A DNA stretch of 64,000 nucleotides from Diadema setosum (Eukaryota > Echinodermata > Echinoidea > Diadematoida > Diadematidae): NCBI RefSeq assembly GCF_964275005.1, contig NC_092692.1, positions 15,655,006 through 15,719,005 on the forward strand, written 5' to 3'. Each line of letters starts with the position of its first letter. Position 1 is the first letter of the stretch. Shown one piece after another: positions 1 to 11,501 of the stretch. Made by a program: the position numbers and the translations under genes. The notes beneath the pieces are model-generated. The model worked only from the letters and a program-made list of their open reading frames with translations. It was not told where the DNA came from and ran no database searches.

Positions 1-5
1 ATGAT

Positions 6-91
6 CTTGCTGGAATGGCAATTGTCATGGTAACGACAAGAATCCAGCTTCCTGATTGGCTGTTGCTATTGGAAGTTGCCATTCCAGCAAG
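6..91. repeat. Inverted repeat, 16-bp arms
   Basis: Bases 6-21 (CTTGCTGGAATGGCAA) are the exact reverse complement of 76-91, with a 54-base spacer. The arms probably mark a small foldback element or the edge of one cut by the window start. No coding potential is seen. Confidence 0.6.
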
Positions 92-140
92 AGTTGCCAT
101 CATAACATCTTTTATGAAATGGGGCCCAGATATCTCCATC

Positions 141-411
141 AGTGACTGATACGGGGACGGGCGGGCACACCGGGCGCGCAGCAACGCCCCTTATTTATTT
201 ATTTTTTTTTAACTAAAAGAAATAAAAAGGAAAAATGAAAGATAGGCATTTGCTCCCCACTTTAATGTTGTATGCAGGAAAACAAAAATCCGCTGAAGCC
301 TTTTTCTTCTTCTTCTTCTTCTTCTTGCTTGTCAGCTTATCTTAAACCCGGAATTGGCATGAGAAATAATTATGTTTTGCACCCTGTACGAAATTCCTGG
401 ATCCGCCCCTG
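141..411 (-). mobile_element. MITE with CGGATCCGCC-type termini, copy 1
   Basis: The right end (396-411, CCTGGATCCGCCCCTG) and the GC-rich block at 155-190 match, in reverse orientation, the better-preserved element at 23451-23608. The left end is decayed (AGTGACTGAT for AGTGGCGGAT). Termini of this kind are widespread in non-autonomous animal DNA transposons; hAT affiliation is a guess. Confidence 0.5.
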
Positions 412-1204
412 CATATAAGCTGCTTATAGCCTTTTTATCTAGCGATGACGGTAGGTTTACCTACAGATGGATATGGCTGATACTATCAAAATCCGTATAA
501 AGAATCCATGTCAATCTGGTCAAATTCCTCTGTTCTCAAATTGTCGACCGATAGCGATTGACCATTGATAGAGCTACACCAAATGAACCTCTTTGAGCTA
601 CACTCAGTTGTAGCTCCGTGTATCGACTTTGTCAACTTACCCTGCGCGTTGAATTCTGCCTTTTGGGATAGTGTAGCGCAAACCTTCTGCTGCGCTACTA
701 AACTATCCCGTTGAACGCCATAAGTACTTGTAAGGTACAGGTGCATGTACATACATGATTGGTGTGCGTGGTTGTCGTGTAACGTCAATTGTACGTAAAC
801 GCTGCCTCTCCAAGAAACTGTTTTTCAATTATCAAATTACTATTTGTTTCCATGCGTATCAAACACTGATGTAAGCATAAATTATTTTGAATAAAGATAA
901 GATAACATTGCACTTAATTTCTAATTTTATTGACCGTATACTCTGCATTTCTCTCATTTTGAATAAATGGAAAAAAATTAAATTGGCAACTATGCTGCTA
1001 GCCGCAACTGAAGTAAGAGACAACTATCTTATTGCCAATTTAAAGCCTTGCATTTCAACGATGCTAAGTAACAGGCTGTCAGTTGTAACCCTTGTAAGTA
1101 TACTTCTGCCATGCTGGGCACTTACAAATTCTTGAAGTCGGTGCAATTGAAGGTGATATTGAGAATGAAGACTTTTTAGAATAAAATAGCCCATGTGTGC
1201 TCTA

Positions 1205-1222
1205 AACACACATACACGTGCG

Positions 1223-1253
<31 letters not shown>

Positions 1254-1254
1254 A
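1205..1254. repeat. (CA)n/(CG)n microsatellite
   Basis: An alternating purine-pyrimidine run changes from CA to CG and back to CA. It has Z-DNA-forming composition and no coding meaning. Confidence 0.9.
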
Positions 1255-1409
1255 AGTTAAAGGACCAGTGGGTATCCCCAAACAAATGAGGATCATTACA
1301 GTTTGATCCACCACACTATTTGCAGTAATAGGCCTAGTAGTAGAAGGAATGACAAGATAGAGAATGCATTAATTGTCAATTATAGTAGGACCTATTTATC
1401 AAAATTCCT

Positions 1410-1491
1410 GTTTGTTTGTTTGTTTGTTTGTTTGTTTGTTGTTGTTGTTGTTTTGTTTTGTTTTGTTTTGTTTTTTTGGGGGGGGGGGGGG
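1410..1491. repeat. (TTTG)n, (TTG)n and poly-G tract
   Basis: Tetranucleotide TTTG units change to TTG, then TTTTG, and end in a run of 13-14 G. This is simple sequence. Confidence 0.9.
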
Positions 1492-1748
1492 CTCTCCCTT
1501 CGTCAGGGATGAAAATGCTTTGTTATCTTTACAGTGATATTAATGGTATCAATATCCTATTAGTGTGCTTAATCTCAGTGTAACAAAAGCAATAAAAAAC
1601 AACAATCAAACAAAAAACTCATGCCAAGATACTTGCGCGCTTGATATGAGAGTGACATATCCTAGGCTACTTGACGTCAATGGAGATGATATCTCACTGA
1701 GACTGCGCGCGCTGCACAGAGGATAAAAGAATTGCATAACAACAGTAT

Positions 1749-1820
1749 ATGATAATGATGATGATGATGATAATAATAATAATAATAATGATAGTGATAA
1801 TAATAATAATGATAATAATA
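1749..1820. repeat. (ATG/ATA)n trinucleotide repeat
   Basis: GAT/GATAAT units form an imperfect trinucleotide tract. It produces spurious poly-Met/Ile frames on both strands. Confidence 0.9.
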
Positions 1821-1974
1821 CTAGGCCTATACATGATGTTTGTATTTGCCGAGGGATATCTTTGTAGCCTCTCTAGGAATTTATTAGGCCCGCTGTTCTT
1901 CCAGAGAACCATGCCATTATATGCATTTTTGTTACCCACTGCATGCAGCATTAATTACCAGACACCCATTTTTA

Positions 1975-2110
1975 CACTGCTGCTATATGTATGGGACGAG
2001 AGGAAAATCGGTAAAAACACCAAGTCCAAGGACGTATTTTGTAAGCACTTATAGCAGGACTTGAACTCGGGCACTTTATTTCGAAGGCATGCAATACTAT
2101 AATAGACACG
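1975..2110 (-). repeat. Possible tRNA-derived SINE fragment
   Basis: On the minus strand, AGTTCAAGTCC (complement of about 2049-2059) is close to the RNA polymerase III B-box consensus GGTTCGANNCC. It lies in a tRNA T-arm-like context (GCCCGAGTTCAAGTCCTGC). A convincing A box is not obvious. Sea urchins are known to carry tRNA-derived SINEs, but assignment here is tentative. Confidence 0.3.
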
Positions 2111-2537
2111 TGTAAGTGCAGTGTGGAAGCAAGTATTTCACACAGCGAAACAGGTTCCGGCTGCCAACCACATTCAAACGTTCATTAACAATTATTTTGC
2201 ATGACTGTGATCTCTGGCAGGCCGATTAGTTCTGTCTTTGATGTCAAGGCACTTTATTGCAATGCAGACTCTACTGCTTCTATTCAAGACCGACACTGAA
2301 GCGAGTTTTATGTTGTTGCACAACTTCCATGCTTGATGTATATGGCTCATATAGAAATAATTATTCTTTGCAGGGTAATTAAGTATACAAAATAGTTTTA
2401 AACTTTACTTTAACTTCGATATCATGATAGGCCTTATCTCACCTACCGGGTATTTAAAGTATAAGTCTTCCCGGACTAATTTCGAAGATATCCTTTCTCG
2501 TTTTATGTGAAGTTAAATTAAACAGCGGTGGAGTGAC

Positions 2538-2625
2538 TTAACCCTCACCAGGCCGGGCTTTTTTGGGGTGTTCTGTGGCCGAGGGGGTGGAAGGGTTGAA
2601 TCAACTCCCCCCCCCCCCCCATGAG
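2538..2625. mobile_element. Relic of the TTAA-CCCT piggyBac-like MITE
   Basis: TTAACCCTCACCAGGCCGGGC resembles the terminus of the intact element at 12533-13302 (TTAACCCTAACTAGGCCGGG) and is followed by the same kind of C/G-rich subterminal sequence. No matching far end is visible, so this is a truncated or solo end. Confidence 0.5.
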
Positions 2626-2940
2626 GTAAAATGTTAATTAATGTTGCAGGGAATATAATTTTCAAAGTTAAATTTGATTATCAATTTCAGCTGATGAAAA
2701 ATATCCTCAATGATATATTGTACACTTCTATGTAAGAAAACAAAAGTTTCTAGTAGTTTGTGTAGCAGTGGTGTAAAAATGCATTGCAAATTGCGTTGCG
2801 ATACCAGGAAAATTATTCCCTGTGTTGAGTTAGTTTCTCACACTACTAAAGAACACCAAGAGCAAAATCGTGTGTAACAAAAGAACCACATAGCAATCGG
2901 TTACTGGGTGAAAATCCTTAAATTGGCAATATCTGTTATT

Positions 2941-3148
2941 TGACGATTGGGTGACCACGCGTCCGTCGTTTGTCGTGAACCTCAGGCAGCTTTACGAGAG
3001 AAGCGACGCGCCGCCTGTTAACAGTTCGTGTGCGTTGTAGCGCCATTTGTCGCGTGTGCAGTCAATTCTGTGGCAGCTCGTGTAGCTCTGAAATCATTTC
3101 AAATTCAGCTAAGTTAAGACCCTGTACGGGGGGAAAACCCGAATCAAA
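2941..3148 (+). promoter_or_regulatory. Probable TATA-less promoter and 5' UTR of the ALYREF gene
   Basis: The 200 bases before the ALYREF ATG are more GC- and CpG-rich than the flanks (for example GAAGCGACGCGCCGCC near 3000) and contain no TATA box. This fits a housekeeping promoter plus 5' UTR. The transcription start cannot be placed. Confidence 0.35.
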
Positions 3149-3379
3149 ATGGGTGACAAGATTGATATGAGTCTTGAAGATATTATTAAATTGAACAAAA
3201 CGAACCGACAAGGCAGAGGTGGCCGAGGAAGAGGAGGTGGAAATAGAGGAAGAGGTCGAGGCGGTGGAGGTGGCGGTCTTCGTGGCGGCCGCGGAGGTGG
3301 ACGGGGAGCCGGCGGCGGCGGTGGACCCATGAGGAGACAAAGAGGTGGAGGCGCAGGTAGACCGTCGCCTTACGCCAGG
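3149..3379 (+). CDS. ALYREF: ALYREF exon 1: N-terminal UAP56-binding motif and RGG box
   Basis: This exon has 77 full codons and ends at AGG before the donor GTGAGT (3380). The ATG is chosen because the next residues ([15 protein letters not shown]) match the conserved start of ALY proteins. The G-rich stretch gives false open frames on the opposite strand. Confidence 0.93.
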
Positions 3380-6300
3380 GTGAGTAACTGGCTCAGACTC
3401 TGTTACTACATTGTCTACACGTGTTTATGAATATTTCTGTATACTTGTCTGTATATTCTGTATATTTAGCATGCCGTATATTGACTGCAGAAAGCCTTAT
3501 AATTTTAGAAAAGTGTTTATTTTAAATTCAATTATAGACTCTTAATTTAACTCTGAATGTGCCTTGGCTTTTTGTGGGCTTGGCCCATGTCTCTTGCGTG
3601 TACCCTGCTGTATAGAAATGTATGACTGTTTTCTACTGTAATTTTGTGTAGAACCTAGTAAACTTACCGTAGTGTTACCATGCAGCGATAACTGTGAATA
3701 ACCATTACGACCAGACGACTGTAAAATTAGGCGTATGACTCAGAAAACAATTATAAATTTACTCTCTTGCAAGTTGTATGTGTAGATGCTAGACTAGCAG
3801 GCAGAGGCATGCATGTCCAGCCCAAAAAAGTACATGTACATCTAGGCCCTAGCGCCCTAGGACTAAACAAAGGCTTGGGTATGTTGTATGTTGAATTAAG
3901 TCAATTGAGATGTGCAGTTCATAGAGTGCACAAAACCACACACACACACACACAAAGACAAGTTGGCAAACACATGCACATTTCTCAACTGACTCTTTTT
4001 TACAACTTGCCACAATCATCCATGTACGTACATGTACAGTGTACAAGGTACATTGATGTTTAGCTCCCCCAGCATTGAGTCCTTGCCTGGAATGATAAAA
4101 TGTACATCACATAGAATCTAAATGTTAAAAAGGGCTAACATCAATTTCAGATTGTGAAGGCAGTGTACAGTGTATGCCGCAATCTTGTGCAAAGAGTGAA
4201 TTGCTTTCAAAAGTGACGTGACAAAAGTCAACATCAATATTGATGCTTTCTGACAACCAATTTAAATAAAAGAGCAAGAACTGGAAGCCCAATTGCTATG
4301 ACAACAGCATCAGGGTTCCCACGGTCATGAAACCCTGGAAAAGTCATGAAATTTTGGAAAAAATTTTTCCAGGCCTTGAAAAGTCATGGAAAATGCAGAA
4401 TTTGTAGATCATATAGTACGACATGTGTTTGGGTAGATATACTCTGACACTTACAGAATCACTACTTAAAATTCTAAATTCTTGAAAAATAGTTGATTAA
4501 AAAAATCTTAATTTCTGTTCTGTGATAATTTTACTACACACTCCTCTGGGAACTGCTCTTTCTTTCCTGCTTTTGAGCCAAATCATCCCTATTTTTCAGT
4601 CAGAAAGGTTGGGAGGTCAGCAAAATGGACAGTTGTTGAAAAGAAAGAAGAAACACATACATCACCCTCTGCATGCACAAACCTTGTACATTGTACATGA
4701 AACACACACACCACACGTACTGAGCTTACAGTCCCTTGCAATTATAAACTTGTCCAACCTCATATTCACTCTATTAAAAGTCTTTTTTTTTTTTTTTTTT
4801 TAAAGAGAAGGTACCCCACATGGCAAACAGGATCCATAGAGGTACTGTACTGGTTTGAGATTTCTCATTTCATCAGTTAGGTGAAGAATGTTGAACATAT
4901 AAAGGATTGTGTGTGTACAGTACACAATTCAAAAGCCCTCACAAGTTGTACATGGTGTTTGGAAATTATTCTTGTACATGTAACTTTAGAAAATCTTTGC
5001 CTCAGAAGACAGAGCATGTCAAGATTCGCTCATTTTAGATCTCTCCCACTTTAGAATAAAAAAAAATATTCGAAGGTGTCTAGTTTCTATATACAAATGA
5101 TGTACCTGTCCCTGTGGTGCAATGTGATCAGTGGTTTGACAGTCTAAAAGAATGGTTGTCCAAACTGTTGTAAAGTGAGCAAATTTGCACCTTGATATCA
5201 TAAAGGACAAGATCTGGTACAGTGCACTCCCGTTATAACGAACACGGTTATAACGAAATTCCGGTTACAACGAAATAAAATTTAGGGCCGCAACATTATC
5301 AACTCTATGTATTTTTATTGTTTATTCATTCGGTTATAACAAAATTTCGTTATAACGAAAGAAAATTGCCGGTCCCGAGGACTTCGTTATAACGGGAGTC
5401 CACTGTAATGTGAGCTGCATGTGCAGTAAATAGAAGCTACATAGCATTTGGCAGTTAAAGACATAATTTACCCTTTGCAGATGAAACAAATACCCAGCAT
5501 TAGTGCTTCAAAATAGTTCTAAAATGTGAGTTAGGGATAGAAACAACCAATGTAAAAATTTGAATCAGTATATCAATGTTAAGTATTGTCGGGAAAAATA
5601 AAAAAATGTGAACAATAGTTAAAATAAAGCTGTTTCCAGACTAAACCATCTACAGTTATGGTTTAGTGAGAAAAATAGTGATATCTCCTTACATTTTAGG
5701 CTTTATTGCAAAAATTTTATATGGTACATGTTTTGTGATACAACTGACCTACAAAATTGTACATGTACTCGTATGCATCAAAACTGTTATTGTGATTTTT
5801 TTTTTTTTTTAAATCACTGCTCCCAAAGGTAAACAGGACCTTGAAAGAATACATGTATTAACAAAACATTAGCCTCAAGGATAATTTTATGTTGCCTTTC
5901 TCTTGCAGCCCAAGCAGCTCCCAGACCAATGGCAGCACGACATGTACGAAAGTGGCGGAGGAATCAGGCGGTCGGGTGTGGGTCTCTCATCGGGAGGGAA
6001 CGCTCCAGGGAAACTTCTTGTCTCAAATCTTGATTTTGGTGTATCAGACAATGATATTCAGGTTAGTACAGTATCCTTCGTCCCTGAATAAGGTTATATA
6101 ATAGCATTAGTACATGACATATAATGAATAAAAAAAGTTGTAAATATAATATATAATGTAGCATTCTGTGCAATTCCAAGTCTATCAATAGCTCTGGTTA
6201 TGAAGTTTTGCCCTCAGTGCATGTAAGGTTATATAATAACATTAGTACATGACATATTCTGCATATATATATTTTTTTTTAATAGTTATACATGTAAATA

Positions 6301-9300
6301 TCATATGTACAAAAAAATGTAACATTCTGTGCAATTCCAAGTCTATCAATAGCTCTGGTTATGAAGTTTTACCCTCAATGCATGTATATGTGATTTTTTT
6401 TTTTTTTTTATTATCATCTTTTAAGTGATAACTATGATAACCTTTCTTTTAGTTTTGTGATTTTAGATAAACATACACTTTTGTACAGTAGGGACGCTTA
6501 ATAGCTGTAACTGTTAAATGTGATTTGAAAAGAAAATCCCAGCTGTAATGGCTCATCATCTTTGTCTGGTTTGTGATTTACATTGTATGTAGGAATTGTT
6601 TGCAGACTTCGGGAACCTGAAGAAGGCGGCCGTGCACTACGACAGATCAGGCAGGAGTCTGGGCACAGCAGACGTGATCTTTGAGAGGCGAGCAGACGCG
6701 CTGAAAGCTATCAAACAGTACAACCAGGTTCCTCTTGATGGTGAGATCAAAACGAAGTGCATGCAACCATTTGATCTTTAACTGTAAAAGTGGCTGTTTT
6801 TTGTGAGTTGTTGTTATGTTTTTGGTGGTTTTTAATTTATTTTTTTTTGGGGGGGGGGGCTGGGCCAGGAAAGATGAATTTTCCATGTTTTTGATTCTGT
6901 GGAATCAAGACATAAATTACTAGAACATATGGCAAGCAAAAATAAATTTGTGTGCTCTATTTTCACGCTAGTTCTGGTCGTGCGAAATGTGCAAAAATTC
7001 AGCACTGTGAAAATTTCAACTTTTTCCATAATAGACTTTTTTGTGTTCCTACAACGTGTTAAAAAAAATGTATTCATGCTGCAGGATATAAAGGGACAAT
7101 AAGACTTGTTCTGAGAACAGGTACATTTGTATTCCGTGACTACTGTAGTTTGGGAACAAAAGCATAATTTCTTTAGAAATTGCTGATGTTTTTCTGGGCA
7201 TACAGATTTCTTTACTTTCTTAATTGCATGGAGCAGGTAGACAAGCATAATCTGATCATTAATACCCCTAAAGAAATCTTCAGTATCTGCTCATCCCTCG
7301 GTGATAGCATATAAAAATCTCCCTTATTCAGGAATTATTTTCTCCCCATTGAGATTGCATGTAGCAAAGAAGTTTCTCCCTGATTACTCTTGAATCTTCT
7401 CGATTTTTGATGGATGAATGTTCGCAGTTCTACATGTAGTGACTACAGGTATAGATGTATATCCTGCAGTGTGTCATGTTTATGTGCACGGAGTTACAGT
7501 GGACAAGGCTTTAGCTCTTTGAGTATAAGATCATGGTTTAATCTGACCATCCATGGACAAGATGAAGGGTTGTCCCCTAGTATGTTGTTAAGACATCATA
7601 TAGTACGTTGTATGTTTTATTTTTTCTTCATCAAAAGTATAAATGCATTTATAAATGCTTTTTGAATGTAAAATATTTGTTCTTTTCGTTTCTGAAATTT
7701 GATTTGGCATGTGTAGTATTTAAATGTGATTTTCGCATTTGTATTTACTGTACAGTAGGTATGTATCCATGAAGATGTTTTGCCCACTACTGTACATGCT
7801 GTTATTTTTGCAAAGGTTTAATTTTCGCGAATTTCGCGAATTACAGTTGGATCGCAAATTCAACAACACACGAAAATGTCTCCATGTGCTTTGATAAAAG
7901 AGCATTAACAAAAGCATCGGCGTCGATTTGCGAAAACAACATCTCGCGAAAATGTCTAAGACCTCGTCATTCATTAACAGCGTATACAGTATATTTCCCT
8001 CAATCGAGTAGAATTAAAGGTAATGTGGCAGTGCTGGGTAAAAAGACAATGCAATTGCCCTCTATAAGAATAAAACAAACAGAGAAGGGGTTGAAAGGAA
8101 TAAATCAAGTACTCAAAGAAGACAGTAACATTCAGTTTCCTGTATTCTCATTTCTGTTCCCATTTCCCCCCTCTTTTCTACAGGACGACCAATGAACATC
8201 CAGCTGGTGGCATCAGCCAATGAGCTTGACACGAGTCCGATGCAGAATAGGCAGTAAGTCAAAAGTTTTTACCACCTTAAAACTAGCCCATGAAGAGGAA
8301 GTCAGTAATACTGTGTTTTTAAATTGAGAACATGTACACATACAAACTTATGTATAAGAGGCCTGAGGTTATATGAAATATGATTCAAGGAAAATCATGT
8401 GATAGGGCTATGCTTGTGGTTCCTAGTACATGCACAGGTGTAAATTCCCTTGTAGCACTATAAAGATTTGACAATTTCACTCCCAGCACACCTGTAATGC
8501 CCACACACCCTTTGTGAGCATCTCATTTCAGTGCTCTTTTACCTCAAAAGCAGAGGAACAATGTGCAAGTTATTCCTGTTTTCAGACTAAACTGTCAGGA
8601 GCACATTGGAAATGAGCATCACACAAGTAATTTACGGGGTGGGGGGAGCATTTCAGTGTGCCAGCAAATTGCAAAGACGTAACAATTGCATTAAAATCAT
8701 GTATTCTCAAACAAGAGAAAGCAGGGAGTGTAAAGCTGGAATCACTTAATGTGAACTTGATTAGTTGTGTTCATCTTTTAGGTAGCTATCTGTGGCCGAA
8801 ACTAGATCAGGACTCTTTTTTTTTTTTTTTGGCCCCATCTCATTCTCTCTCTATCTCTCTGTCAGTGTTCAAGCCTCATGAAGAAACAGTTTAGTTTCTG
8901 TTAAAAGTATTTAAAGGTACAGTGGTGCTTAATTCAGCAGTTTACAGATTGTTGAAATAGTGTCACAAGGACAGAGCCTGCCTCAAATTGAGTTCATCAT
9001 TATCACAAGAAACTCTACATAACCAAATCCTCCCCAGTAAAGTTTTCAAAGAATGGTTTGGGAGATCCTTCCCAGCAGTGTAAAGGGTGTAGGAGATTAA
9101 AGAGGCTCATGCAGAATAATCTTCCAAAAACAGCATCAAAATGACCCCAACCAGGATGTACAAGTTTCTCCTTTTGTCTTGTTTCACTTGAGCAGTTTTG
9201 GAGCCATTGTTTTGCTAGAGCCATTGCCACGTGTCAAAGGGTCAAACCTATTGACCCTTTCAATGCGTCCTTAATTTTACCAGGCTGGTTTATTTGGGGG

Positions 9301-11501
9301 TATCTAATTCCCCATAGCCATGGTCATCATGTAAACCCTCTGGAGTGTGAATAGAATAACACAGTACCAAACAAAGACTGGTCTGATACAATAGTGATTA
9401 GGATTATCTGATCCTGTGCATTTACAGGTGTTTTCAGGAGGTCTGTGCTTTTTAGGGAAGGAGCAGCGAGTGAGGCTGTAAGGGAGATCATCTAAGAACT
9501 ATTTTGACTGTCTATTTGTCTTGTTTGTATGGTGTGTTGGTACTTTATCACAGGAGTGAGAATTTTAATTGTCAAATGTTGAAGGGCTGTGACATTCATC
9601 CAACAACCTGGTTCGGATGCATAGTAAATGAAAGTTACCAATTGCCTCTGAAAATGTACAGTACAGGCGGCTACCATTACAGTGAACACAGTAATAATAA
9701 AATTTCATTACAGTGAAGTAAAATTCAGATCCCAAAGTTTTTATCATATTCTAAAATGCCAAATTCTGTTCGGTTAAAAATGAAATTTAAATGTAACAAA
9801 ATGAAATTGTCAGTCCCGAGGACGTCATTATAACAGGTGTTATCTGTATTCCACAGTTTTGAGGCATGTTACTTTCAGCGTCAGTAAGTGAAGGGTTATC
9901 GAGGTGTGACTTTTTTTTTTTTAATTCCCTCCATCAAGCAGATATTCTCGGTTAGTACCAGCCTCCACCTATTGTATGTACATATCTTTGCAGAGAAAAG
10001 ACATGATATTTTTGTTGCAATAGTAGTGCTCGCTGTGGAAGGCTTGTTCACATAGAAACTAATTCTAGATTCCACATTAAGGAAAGATTTTGTTTCACTT
10101 TTGAAAATTCTTTCAGGAGGAACACCCAGAGAGGTGGCGGAGGAGGAGGAGGAATGCGAGGCGGTCGCATCGGGCGCGGAGGAGGAGGAGGAGGAGGCGG
10201 TGGCTACAACCAGGGGCGACGCGGGGGAGGCCGCGGTGGAATGAGGGGTCGTGGCGGAAGGGGTCGTGGCAGGGGTAGGGGAGGTGGCAACAAGCCCGTG
10301 CCCACAGCGGCCGAACTGGATGCAGAGCTGGACGCCTATAACTCACAGGTGTGATATAAATTTGCAGCAGTCTCCTTGTGTCGTGTATTGCTAGGGGGAG
10401 GGTATTTTGACATCAAGACTTCCTTCTCCATTTCAGTTGTGCTTATATATCTCGAATTGATATTTTGGTTATAACAGGCCTGAGAAAATATGCCATAATT
10501 TGAACTCCCAGCAGATGTAGCAGTCAAGGGAAAAAAAATGCAAGGCATATCCATATATTAATTTCAACAAGTAGTAGAAAATGATTCTTGTAGTCTATGA
10601 AATCAAATGTCCTGATGTTTTTTATGCCATACATGTCACATGATATGCCACACATTAATATGCAGCATTTTGCAATGCCTGTCTGGTTTGCAATATCTCA
10701 GGGTCATTTCTTGTTGAGTCTTGCTATCCATAGTATAACCCAACCATGTTGTAATGAACTCACAAATGGCGAGATTTCATTAATATGAGAAAATAACCCC
10801 AGTCAGAATTTCGAACACTCGTGTGTATGGCAAAACTCACTTGAGATATCAAGCTTATTTTGGAAACAACCTGATTCCTTTAGTATGGGAGAATTTTAAC
10901 AACATAACAGTGATTAGATCCTGCGCTTTTTCATTACAAGATTAAAAGATGGGTGGATGAATAAAGTTCCAAACACATACAACAAGTATTAACAACTAGG
11001 CGTACCTCTTGTACATATTAGACACACACACATGGATGTGACCGATTCTTTGGCAGTGATTAGTTGTGCATGTTTCCACTCTATTAGGGCTGGTACAAAT
11101 CCATAGAAAGCCTGTCTATTGGAGCCAAATACGGTAGATATGTTGGATGTTGTAAATATAAGTTTGCAAATATATGTCTGCAAAATTACTGTGCAACATA
11201 GATTATTTTACACAAACTATGCTATCGAGATAGTTTTCTCACTGCAAGTGGTGCTTAATGCGTAGCAACAGTCTGTGGTCTTACATGTGTGTATTTTGCT
11301 ACCAGCTTATGGACGTACATTTTAACAAGATTCTGTTACATCCTGAAGGCCTCAGGGTCTAGAGTATCCTGCTATACTATGGTTCTTCTGTACATTTACT
11401 TCAACATCTCCTACAATATGATGAAAGCTGTACTTTCCTGATATCAAGTAATACAGTTTTAATGTTCCTCTTTATCCATACCCCAACAGATTGAGAGCTA
11501 G
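3149..11501 (+). CDS. ALYREF: ALYREF/THO complex subunit 4 mRNA export adaptor (six exons)
   Basis: Exons: 3149-3379, 5909-6061, 6593-6740, 8184-8253, 10117-10348, 11490-11501. All introns are GT...AG and phases join without a break, giving 281 aa (human protein about 257). The N-terminus ([15 protein letters not shown], residues 3-17) is the conserved UAP56/DDX39B-binding motif. An RGG/GR-rich arm follows, then an RRM at about 112-188 with RNP2 LLVSNL and the ALY-type RNP1 LGTADVIF (151-158). A second RGG arm (about 206-260) and a C-terminal helix [14 protein letters not shown] (about 265-278) complete the ALY/REF architecture. The family bridges spliced mRNA, the TREX complex and the NXF1-NXT1 export receptor in the nucleus. 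The last exon is the least certain: it encodes only Ile-Glu-Ser-stop. If the fifth donor is not used, the frame ends Val-stop at 10354. Family identity is certain; the exact C-terminus is not. Confidence 0.93.
4309..4400 (+). mobile_element. Fragment of a 'CAGGGTTCCCACGGTCATG' repeat
   Basis: The run beginning CAGGGTTCCCACGGTCATG, followed by repeated GGAAAAGTCATG-type segments, resembles the end of a dispersed DNA-transposon family found in many animals. The other end is not recognisable. Confidence 0.4.
5220..5405. mobile_element. Pogo-like MITE, 186 bp, TA target
   Basis: The termini CAGTGCACTCCCGTTATAACG and CGTTATAACGGGAGTCCACTG are inverted repeats. A TA dinucleotide flanks each side (5218-5219 and 5406-5407), and subterminal CGTTATAACG palindromes repeat inside. 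The CAGT start, TA target and short length fit a non-autonomous pogo/Tigger-type element. Diverged relatives lie at 9665-9852 and 48462-48630. Confidence 0.8.
5909..6061 (+). CDS. ALYREF: ALYREF exon 2: linker and start of the RRM (RNP2)
   Basis: This exon has 51 codons in phase 0 after acceptor TTGCAG. It encodes [15 protein letters not shown], a G-rich linker, then [17 protein letters not shown], the first beta strand and helix start of the RRM. Donor GTTAGT follows at 6062. Confidence 0.93.
6062..6592 (+). repeat. ALYREF intron 2 with an imperfect ~135-bp tandem duplication
   Basis: A block beginning TAAGGTTATATAATA at about 6089 recurs at about 6224, including the shared segment ATTCTGTGCAATTCCAAGTC and the sequence after it. 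The intron therefore carries two diverged tandem copies separated by an AT-rich tract. The acceptor is TGTATGTAG. Confidence 0.75.
6593..6740 (+). CDS. ALYREF: ALYREF exon 3: RRM core (RNP1)
   Basis: 49 codons plus one base. It encodes [20 protein letters not shown], then [21 protein letters not shown], the central RRM strands and helix. It ends in the split codon G|GA before donor GTGAGA. Confidence 0.93.
6741..8183 (+). other. ALYREF intron 3
   Basis: No gene is seen. The intron holds a poly-G run near 6849 and a MITE at 7788-7991. The acceptor is CCCTCTTTTCTACAG. Confidence 0.8.
7788..7991. mobile_element. MITE rich in TTCGCGAA motifs, ~204 bp
   Basis: The ends TACTGTACATGCTGTTAT and (reverse complement) TACTGTATACGCTGTTAAT are inverted repeats. 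The interior has palindromic TTTCGCGAA-type motifs on both arms. This is a typical small foldback DNA element within the ALYREF intron. Confidence 0.65.
8184..8253 (+). CDS. ALYREF: ALYREF exon 4: end of the RRM
   Basis: 70 bases complete the split Gly codon and encode [22 protein letters not shown]. The exon ends in split codon CA|G before donor GTAAGT. It contains the last RRM strand (MNIQLV). Confidence 0.92.
8254..10116 (+). other. ALYREF intron 4
   Basis: No second gene is seen. The intron contains poly-T tracts and a decayed pogo-like MITE (9665-9852). The acceptor is ATTCTTTCAG. Confidence 0.8.
9665..9852. mobile_element. Decayed copy of the pogo-like MITE
   Basis: Interior segments such as CAGTCCCGAGGACGTCATTATAAC correspond to GGTCCCGAGGACTTCGTTATAAC of the element at 5220-5405, and the order of motifs is the same. 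The termini are eroded. Confidence 0.6.
10117..10348 (+). CDS. ALYREF: ALYREF exon 5: C-terminal RGG box and C-terminal helix
   Basis: 232 bases complete Gln201 and add 77 codons. They encode a dense Gly/Arg region and then [20 protein letters not shown], the conserved C-terminal UAP56-binding helix. The donor GTGTGA is weaker than the others; reading through it gives Val-stop. Confidence 0.9.
10349..11489 (+). other. Putative ALYREF intron 5
   Basis: No other gene, repeat family or RNA is recognised in this 1.1-kb stretch. It is an intron if the terminal micro-exon is real, otherwise 3' UTR. Confidence 0.55.
11490..11501 (+). CDS. ALYREF: Possible ALYREF terminal coding micro-exon (Ile-Glu-Ser-stop)
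   Basis: After CCCCAACAG the frame gives ATT GAG AGC TAG, in phase with exon 5. It would end the protein AYNSQIES, similar in length to the short acidic/Ser tail of vertebrate ALYREF (AYNARMDTS). The remainder of this exon would be 3' UTR. Confidence 0.5.
   Translation: MES

Larger units (their letters stand above)
412..2940. other. Repeat-rich upstream region without a supported gene
   Basis: No open frame here has a recognisable domain or splice context. The stretch holds a (CA)n/(CG)n tract (1205-1254), a (TTTG)n tract running into poly-G (1410-1491), an (ATG/ATA)n tract (1749-1820), a possible tRNA-derived SINE fragment and a piggyBac-like relic (both listed separately). Short open frames over the microsatellites are low-complexity artefacts. 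Confidence 0.6.
3380..5908 (+). other. ALYREF intron 1 (2.5 kb)
   Basis: The donor is GTGAGT and the acceptor is TTTCTCTTGCAG. The intron contains a short (CA)n tract near 3938-3953, a transposon-like fragment at 4309-4400, poly-T tracts, and a complete 186-bp pogo-like MITE at 5220-5405. No other gene is visible. Confidence 0.85.

Noticed and set aside
6832..7248. 138-codon minus-strand open frame in ALYREF intron 3
   Set aside because: It starts in simple sequence (poly-G/poly-T edge), has no family signature and lies inside a well-supported intron.
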